From Thermoprotei archaeon (lineage in GTDB: Archaea; Thermoproteota; Thermoprotei_A; Sulfolobales; Ignisphaeraceae): a stretch of 5,354 nucleotides of DNA. Location: the NCBI GenBank assembly GCA_003661775.1, contig QMWT01000069.1, forward strand, positions 1 to 5,354, in the 5' to 3' direction. The notes beneath the pieces are model-generated. The model had not been told where the DNA came from. It searched no databases and saw nothing but the letters and a program-made list of their open reading frames with translations. Below are positions 1 through 3,667 of the stretch, one piece after another (position 1 is the stretch's first letter; each line of letters opens with the position of its first letter). The position numbers and the translations under genes were made by a program.

Positions 1-61
1 AGAAATTATATGAGTCAGATAGGTTAAAGGTTAGCGGATAATCTTTGTGATTTTTAATCAT
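1..61 (-). CDS. Start of a further ORF, leaving the window (3'-partial)
   Basis: An ATG at 59-61 overlaps the TAA of the three-helix gene (TAATG). It opens 20 codons without a stop up to the window edge (MIKNHKDYPL, then TFNLSDSYNF). The start context is weak: AGGTT lies only a couple of bases upstream and within one arm of an inverted repeat. Continued dense packing on the same strand favours a real gene. Twenty open codons alone prove little and no family can be read from them. Confidence 0.5.
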   Translation of the reverse strand, partial: MIKNHKDYPLTFNLSDSYNF

Positions 62-70
62 TAACCTATC
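18..70. repeat. 10-bp perfect inverted repeat with 33-base loop at a gene junction
   Basis: The arms are GATAGGTTAA at 18-27 and TTAACCTATC at 61-70 on the plus strand. In the mRNA the first arm contains the stop of the three-helix gene and the weak ribosome-binding bases of the next ORF, and the loop contains its first codons. There is no U-run after it, so it does not look like a terminator. Confidence 0.55.
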
Positions 71-369
71 GTTGCCTGTAGCTGCCTTGACTTGATAAAT
101 AGGTATATTGTGAATAGTAGCTTGAGGGGTATGAATATCGTTAGTGCTGTTATGGTTAAGCTAGCACCTATTCTAGTGAATTTTACTTGGAATAGTGGTC
201 TATCTATGCCCAGTATCCATAGTATGATTAGGTAGAAGTCTATCAGTAGGCTAACAGCTAGGATTCCTTTAGTGAAGCTTCCTGTGGATTGGGTTATCCT
301 AGCGAATACGTAGGCTACCGAGATTACTGCAGCGAATATCACTAAGCCTTTAACAATTAAGTCAATCAT
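61..369 (-). CDS. Small hydrophobic protein with three membrane helices
   Basis: This 102-residue product is not a recognised family. Its ATG lies three bases after the TAG stop of the four-helix gene (TAG-TGA-ATG), with only a weak purine-rich sequence, GGGGT, as ribosome-binding site, so translation may depend on coupling. Hydrophobic segments at about 3-24, 34-55 and 69-92 are separated by short loops with Arg/Lys at R24, K34, R57 and K63/R66. There are no cysteines, no soluble domain and no signal cleavage site. The length and three-helix layout fit holin-like, envelope or small accessory membrane proteins equally well, so no function is assigned. The TAA stop overlaps the ATG of the next ORF by one base. 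Confidence 0.75.
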   Translation of the reverse strand: MIDLIVKGLVIFAAVISVAYVFARITQSTGSFTKGILAVSLLIDFYLIILWILGIDRPLFQVKFTRIGASLTITALTIFIPLKLLFTIYLFIKSRQLQATIG

Positions 370-372
370 TCA

Positions 373-1533
373 CTACCCCTTAGGCGTTATTGTAGGTGGG
401 CTAGCTGGGCTTACAGTAATTGTGGTTGTCGGTGGTGTGGGTGGGGTAGCTAGTGTGTAGGGTGCGGCCGCAGTGGTTGCGGTTGCATTCATTGCTGGCT
501 GCACTGTTGGCTGCAGCCATAGAATGATTACCCCTATAGCCAGTACTATCGCTATAATAGCTAGGACACCTGCGTAGCGCTGCAGGAATCCCTTAGGCAT
601 CTTAACTTCCTCTAGGTGGTACCTAGCCTTAGCAGCTACTGATATGTCGTATCTGTCTTGTAGCAGTATTCCCAAGCTCTTGCGCCAGCTATCGTAGACC
701 TGACCTAGTAACGCTAAGATACTGGCAGCTAAGGACTTATCACCTAGTTCCTTCTCTAACTTCTCGACAGTCTTACCAACACTTTCGGATACTACAATTT
801 GGGGCTCTCTACCGATACTTCTCAATAACTTAGCTGGCGGGAAGCTAGAGTAGACATCAAGTGCTGGTGATGCCTCTATGAAGTTCTCGCTAGCACCTAT
901 CGCGCTTAAGCTAATAACTAAGGTCTGAGGCGCTAAGGCCCTAAGCAGCGTAGTTATGAACCATGATAGTGTAAGTATTAGAGCTGCGAAGGCTACTAGG
1001 TCTACCGTTGTGTAGGCTACGTTCGTAGCAGGCGCATATACGGTAGCGGTTACCCAGAATGTGTTAGCGAATCCCACAGCTACAATAGCTAGCATTATGT
1101 AGCTAGCAACCATCTGCCTAACCCATAACCCGAAAGGCGATGGTACCCCACTAGGACCTCTAGCGTCTAAGAGGCTTACTGGTTCCGCATAACTTTCAGG
1201 GTCTTCACTTGTTTTGAGCATGTAGGGCCCAGCCTGAATTAAGTAGCCATCACTTCCCTTTAGCACCCTATAATCGTATACTAGGAACCTATTCCCCGCT
1301 AAGTCCTTAAACACTAACATACGCTCTGGCCCCCTAGGCGCGAAGAAAAATGCTAGTGCTTCAAGTAGAGTGCTGCAGTGAGCCCTGTGCTTAAGCCATA
1401 GTACTAGGTAGAACATCAAGGCTATGATTGGTGCTGCTAGTATGTAGTAGAGCCATTGCTGCTCACTAGCTACGTGCTGGTTCCATAGGTACTGAATGAT
1501 TTGACGTAGAAGTTCCTCACTCACTTGAGGCAT
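373..1533 (-). CDS. Polytopic membrane protein, four helices, with Thr/Pro-rich external tail
   Basis: This protein is not recognised. A GTG at 1540-1542 (389 aa) lies inside the ribosome-binding sequence, so the ATG at 1531-1533 is chosen: GGTGA ends five bases before it, giving 386 aa and a 17-base overlap with the coiled-coil gene. From that ATG, likely helices are about 27-47, 143-165, 175-198 and 321-341. Positive charges (KHR after helix 1, R before helix 2, R after helix 3, KGFLQR before helix 4) predict an outside N-terminus, two sizeable interior domains (about 48-142 and 199-320) and an outside C-terminus. The second interior domain has a charged helical segment (VGKTVEKLEKELGDK). 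The tail from about 345 is rich in Thr, Pro and Ala with one sequon (N349), like glycosylated archaeal surface tails. No catalytic motif is visible. A structural or assembly role in the membrane is plausible but unproven. Confidence 0.85.
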   Translation of the reverse strand: MPQVSEELLRQIIQYLWNQHVASEQQWLYYILAAPIIALMFYLVLWLKHRAHCSTLLEALAFFFAPRGPERMLVFKDLAGNRFLVYDYRVLKGSDGYLIQAGPYMLKTSEDPESYAEPVSLLDARGPSGVPSPFGLWVRQMVASYIMLAIVAVGFANTFWVTATVYAPATNVAYTTVDLVAFAALILTLSWFITTLLRALAPQTLVISLSAIGASENFIEASPALDVYSSFPPAKLLRSIGREPQIVVSESVGKTVEKLEKELGDKSLAASILALLGQVYDSWRKSLGILLQDRYDISVAAKARYHLEEVKMPKGFLQRYAGVLAIIAIVLAIGVIILWLQPTVQPAMNATATTAAAPYTLATPPTPPTTTITVSPASPPTITPKG

Positions 1534-1969
1534 TACCCTCACCTTCCTTAGCTAGTTCTTCCTCTTCCTTAAGCCATTGAGCCATCCTCTCTAGTTCTTC
1601 CTTTCCCTCAATACTGTATGATTCCTCTTCCTTAGCCTTGAAGCATATGACCGTGCCGTCAGCTAGTACCTTAACCTCGCCGCCGTCCTTATAGCACCTA
1701 CTGATTTCGCCAGAGCGGTATGCTTCCCAGAGGCCACGCATCATCACGTTCTTAATGGCTGCTTCCTTGAGTAGTTGCTCATAATGTAGCTTAAGCCTCT
1801 CTTCAGTTTCCTTAAGCATGTGCTTAAGCTCTCTATTCTCACGCCTCAACTTCTCAATCTCTTCCTCTCTAGACCTGCTAAGCATGCTTCTTAACATGTA
1901 TATTATAGAGACCCAGAGAGCAGCTGCAGTACTCAACAACATGAAGTCCAAAGTAGTAAATTGATTCAT
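1517..1969 (-). CDS. Single-helix membrane protein with coiled coil
   Basis: This 150-residue product is not a recognised family. Its ATG has a perfect GAGGTGA seven bases upstream, inside the preceding small ORF, whose stop it overlaps by four bases. Residues about 8-29 (FMLLSTAAALWVSIIYML) form one N-terminal membrane helix. Residues about 33-72 are a highly charged Glu/Lys/Arg heptad-like region typical of a coiled coil. A compact segment follows (about 80-112, RCYKDGGEVKVLADGTVICF) with two cysteines, C92 and C109, on likely adjacent beta strands. A Glu-rich tail (about 113-150) ends the protein. The basic residues just after the helix (R27, R32, R34) suggest the coiled coil faces the cytoplasm or virion interior. 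It probably oligomerises and may be a scaffold for the downstream polytopic protein, with which it overlaps (inference). Confidence 0.85.
   Translation of the reverse strand: MNQFTTLDFMLLSTAAALWVSIIYMLRSMLSRSREEEIEKLRRENRELKHMLKETEERLKLHYEQLLKEAAIKNVMMRGLWEAYRSGEISRCYKDGGEVKVLADGTVICFKAKEEESYSIEGKEELERMAQWLKEEEELAKEGEGNASSE
1539..1543 (-). promoter_or_regulatory. Ribosome-binding site GGTGA deciding the start of the four-helix protein
   Basis: GGTGA within AAGGTGAGGG lies five bases before the ATG at 1531-1533. The alternative GTG at 1540-1542 is part of this motif and has no site of its own at proper distance. Confidence 0.75.
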
Positions 1970-2112
1970 TCCTCTCTCACCTCGTATGACATGATTACTA
2001 AACCGTTTCGCTTTAGGAAGTGGTCTAAATCATTCTCAATAAAGTTTAGTAAGGACTTAAGAGTGGGGTTACGCTTCTTAAGTATTAAAAAGAGTTTGAG
2101 TTTAACTAACAC
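1966..2112 (-). CDS. Small basic-start ORF (48-50 aa) filling the gap after the protease gene
   Basis: Translation from the GTG at 2110-2112 gives 48 residues. The GTG at 2116-2118, directly after the protease stop, gives 50. The start has a full GAGGTGA site with the same spacing as in the Thr-stalk gene. The TGA stop (1966-1968) overlaps the ATG of the next gene as ATGA. The product begins with alternating Lys/Leu/Val residues and FLIL, then KKR, then an amphipathic Leu/Asn/Asp/Lys segment (SLLNFIENDLDHFLKRNGL), and ends SYEVREE. The hydrophobic run is too short for a convincing membrane helix, and there is no cysteine. The last codons carry the ribosome-binding site of the following gene. 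No family is recognised. The start resembles the Thr-stalk signal peptide, so this may be a genuine small protein, a coupling leader, or the remnant of a duplicated gene start. Confidence 0.65.
   Translation of the reverse strand: MLVKLKLFLILKKRNPTLKSLLNFIENDLDHFLKRNGLVIMSYEVREE
1977..1983 (-). promoter_or_regulatory. Ribosome-binding site GAGGTGA of the coiled-coil gene
   Basis: GAGGTGA ends seven bases before the ATG at 1967-1969 and is read as Glu-Val-(Arg) within the preceding small ORF. Confidence 0.8.
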
Positions 2113-2127
2113 TTTCACTCACCTCTT
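2110..2127 (-). repeat. Gene-junction repeat, copy B (18 bases)
   Basis: This is an exact copy of 3650-3667, spanning the protease Lys-Arg-stop tail and the start of the small ORF. Weaker similarity continues about 30 bases into both downstream genes, including a shared TTTTTAAT. Confidence 0.9.
2119..2125 (-). promoter_or_regulatory. Ribosome-binding site GAGGTGA of the small ORF, overlapping the protease stop
   Basis: GAGGTGA is followed by GTGAAAGTG, exactly as at 3650-3665. Its TGA is the protease stop. It is the main evidence that the 149-base stretch after the protease is translated. Confidence 0.75.
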
Positions 2128-2955
2128 CCTTCGCCTCTTAGCTACTAGGACGCCTGTCCCAATTCCTATCCCCGCAAGAAGTATCGCGATGTCAGTAACT
2201 AGGCTCGCTGCAGCACCTGAGATTGCTGCCACCGCTGCTGGGTTAGAAGCGATTTCCTCAGGGATTATACCGTTAGTGCCTTCAATATAGGCTATATTAT
2301 GCTCTTGGCATAATTGCTTAAGATTTCCTGCAGAGGTAGCGTAGTACATATAGCCTGCCTCACCTCTTGCAGCAAATGAGACTATCCCGATTACGTTACC
2401 GTAGAAATCCAAGACAGGACCGCCGCTATTGCCAGCGTCAGTTATCCCGCCTAGCTCAATTAGACCGTTGGCTGACCAAGCGAAGCTAGTCCTTAATACT
2501 CTAGGATGCTCGCTTAGCGCTTCTACAGAACCTAATACCTGTAATAATTCATAAGGATAACCTATAACGTAGATAGTGCTTGTTAGGCGTGGCAGTTCTC
2601 TAGCGATGGGGAAGATATGCTTCTCGAACGCATTAGCATTCTCAACGTAAATCACGGCTACGTCAGTAGCCCTATCGAGAGCAACTACCCTACCGCTAGA
2701 CCTAACAGTTCCTTTGATTACGGTCACTATTGCATTTGGGTTGTAGCCAACCACATGCGCTGCTGTAGCTACGTATTGATTATTAATCCAGAAGCCAGTT
2801 CCGTAGTATGATTGGTAAGTGATTAAGACAACACCTTTGAGCCAGTCCTCATGGAACTCTAAGGGAACTGTTTGGGTCTGGGCTTGGGCTTCTATATTAA
2901 ATAATACAGGTATTAATACTAGAATTAAGATTAGGAAAAAGGTTTTGGTTTTCAT
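2119..2955 (-). CDS. Membrane-anchored extracellular trypsin/HtrA-like serine protease
   Basis: This is a chymotrypsin-fold serine endopeptidase, 278 aa, starting at an ATG four bases after GAGGTGA. The triad is complete: His67 in VATAAHVVG, Asp98 in DRATDVAVIYV and Ser177 in DAGNSGGPV, the last followed by the usual GNVIGIVSF strand. The spacing and the DxATDVAV and GNSGGP signatures resemble the HtrA/S1C branch, but there is no PDZ domain. Residues 1-25 are a signal peptide (FFLILILVLIPVLF core, AQA before the likely cut), and residues 26 to about 225 are one protease domain of normal size. An Ala-rich linker (about 236-251), a helix (about 256-272) and KRRRKR end the protein, so the catalytic domain should be outside the membrane and tethered by its C-terminus. 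There is one cysteine (C216), so no internal disulfide. It is probably a processing or quality-control protease for the neighbouring surface proteins, or acts on a host surface during infection. The protease call is firm and the role is inference. Confidence 0.95.
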   Translation of the reverse strand: MKTKTFFLILILVLIPVLFNIEAQAQTQTVPLEFHEDWLKGVVLITYQSYYGTGFWINNQYVATAAHVVGYNPNAIVTVIKGTVRSSGRVVALDRATDVAVIYVENANAFEKHIFPIARELPRLTSTIYVIGYPYELLQVLGSVEALSEHPRVLRTSFAWSANGLIELGGITDAGNSGGPVLDFYGNVIGIVSFAARGEAGYMYYATSAGNLKQLCQEHNIAYIEGTNGIIPEEIASNPAAVAAISGAAASLVTDIAILLAGIGIGTGVLVAKRRRKR

Positions 2956-2959
2956 TTAA

Positions 2960-2966
2960 TCACCTC
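2960..2966 (-). promoter_or_regulatory. Ribosome-binding site GAGGTGA of the protease gene, overlapping the upstream stop
   Basis: GAGGTGA, extended by one base to GAGGTGAT, is a full match to the archaeal anti-Shine-Dalgarno sequence. Its TGA ends the Thr-stalk protein, and it lies four bases before the protease ATG. Confidence 0.8.
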
Positions 2967-3652
2967 TTCCTAGTAGCTATGACGGCTACCGCGATTACGG
3001 CTATACCTACTAGTGCTACAGCTATCACTACTGACGTATTACTTGATGGGCTACTGAAGCCGCTGAATATTGCTTGAAGCTCATTCTTAATCCCCTCATA
3101 CCATGCCGTTGTTGTTACGGTAATGGTTGCAGTTGTAGTGGTTGTAGTGGTGACTGTGGTGGTCTGTGTTGGTGATGGCGATGGTGTTGACTGACTGCAT
3201 GACGGTATGTTCCTCATGTCTATTGTAGCAATTATCGGGCCGCCAGTTCTCGGTATGCATGTCTTGTAGAAGTGTAGGTATGGGTAGGTACTCACAGACT
3301 CTACTAGCCTCAATGTCAATACGTGGTGGCCCTCGGTTATTGTTGAGTCATGAAGTACGTAGCCATGATTACCGTTTGACTGGCTTATCCCTAGGTAAGG
3401 GTATGACCTGCTTCCGTACCACGTGAAGTCTATACGTACTGATGAACCGCTCAAGCATATAGAGTTAATGACTAGCCTACCGTTATCAAATGTGTACGAT
3501 AGCTCTACTTGAAAGCTACCCTCAATCTTCACTTTCTGGTAGTCATCATAGCTATTGATGTAGACAACCCAAGCACCAGTCTCTGCATAAGCGATAACTG
3601 GCAGTATCGAGATAAGCAACAGAATTAAAAACGGTTTAATTTTTAGCTTCAC
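2960..3652 (-). CDS. Secreted Thr-stalk type I membrane protein of unknown function
   Basis: This gene is not recognised. Two GTG codons are possible starts. The one at 3656-3658 (232 aa) directly abuts the ribosome-binding site GAGGTGA with no spacer. The one at 3650-3652 (230 aa) sits six bases away and is preferred. Numbering from the latter, residues 1-23 form a signal peptide (lysine-rich n-region, LILLLISILPVI core, AYA before the likely cut). A beta-rich, Tyr/Ser-rich ectodomain of about 130 residues has three cysteines (C66, C132, C152), so one disulfide is possible. A Thr-dominated stalk (about 164-182) resembles the O-glycosylated spacers that hold archaeal surface domains off the membrane. 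A helix (about 207-226) and the tail ATRKR end the protein. It shares its plan with the genes on both sides and lies between the large surface protein and the protease, so it may be part of the same surface complex or a protease substrate (inference). Confidence 0.85.
   Translation of the reverse strand: MKLKIKPFLILLLISILPVIAYAETGAWVVYINSYDDYQKVKIEGSFQVELSYTFDNGRLVINSICLSGSSVRIDFTWYGSRSYPYLGISQSNGNHGYVLHDSTITEGHHVLTLRLVESVSTYPYLHFYKTCIPRTGGPIIATIDMRNIPSCSQSTPSPSPTQTTTVTTTTTTTATITVTTTAWYEGIKNELQAIFSGFSSPSSNTSVVIAVALVGIAVIAVAVIATRKR
3107..3163 (-). repeat. Low-complexity ACN-codon tract encoding a Thr-rich stalk
   Basis: This in-frame run is almost wholly Thr codons with interspersed Val, Ala and Ile, inside the Thr-stalk protein. 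The codons vary (ACA, ACC, ACT, ACG), so the tract is kept at protein level rather than as a perfect DNA microsatellite. Confidence 0.8.
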
Positions 3653-3667
3653 TTTCACTCACCTCTT
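3650..3667 (-). repeat. Gene-junction repeat, copy A (18 bases)
   Basis: AAGAGGTGAGTGAAAGTG on the minus strand spans the Lys-Arg-stop tail of one surface gene and the start of the next. It is identical to 2110-2127. Confidence 0.9.
3659..3665 (-). promoter_or_regulatory. Ribosome-binding site GAGGTGA of the Thr-stalk gene, overlapping the upstream stop
   Basis: GAGGTGA lies directly before GTGAAAGTG. Its last three bases are the TGA stop of the large surface protein. The first GTG has no spacer and the second has six bases, so this site decides for the second GTG (3650-3652). Confidence 0.8.

Noticed and set aside
1..60. Transcription terminator after the three-helix gene
   Set aside because: No T-run on the minus strand follows the inverted repeat, and the next reading frame overlaps the stop codon.
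2072..2095. TATA-like TTTTTAATA on the minus strand as an internal promoter
   Set aside because: It lies over 100 bases before the coiled-coil start, lacks a matching purine-rich upstream element, and is explained by Phe-Leu-Ile codons also present in the Thr-stalk signal peptide.
1961..2290. Plus-strand open frame of 109 codons
   Set aside because: It runs antisense across the protease C-terminus, the small ORF and the coiled-coil start, has no ribosome-binding site, and its product is Ser/Thr/Ala-rich as expected of a shadow frame.
2617..2811. Plus-strand open frame of 64 codons
   Set aside because: It is wholly antisense to the catalytic part of the protease, which has clear motifs on the other strand.
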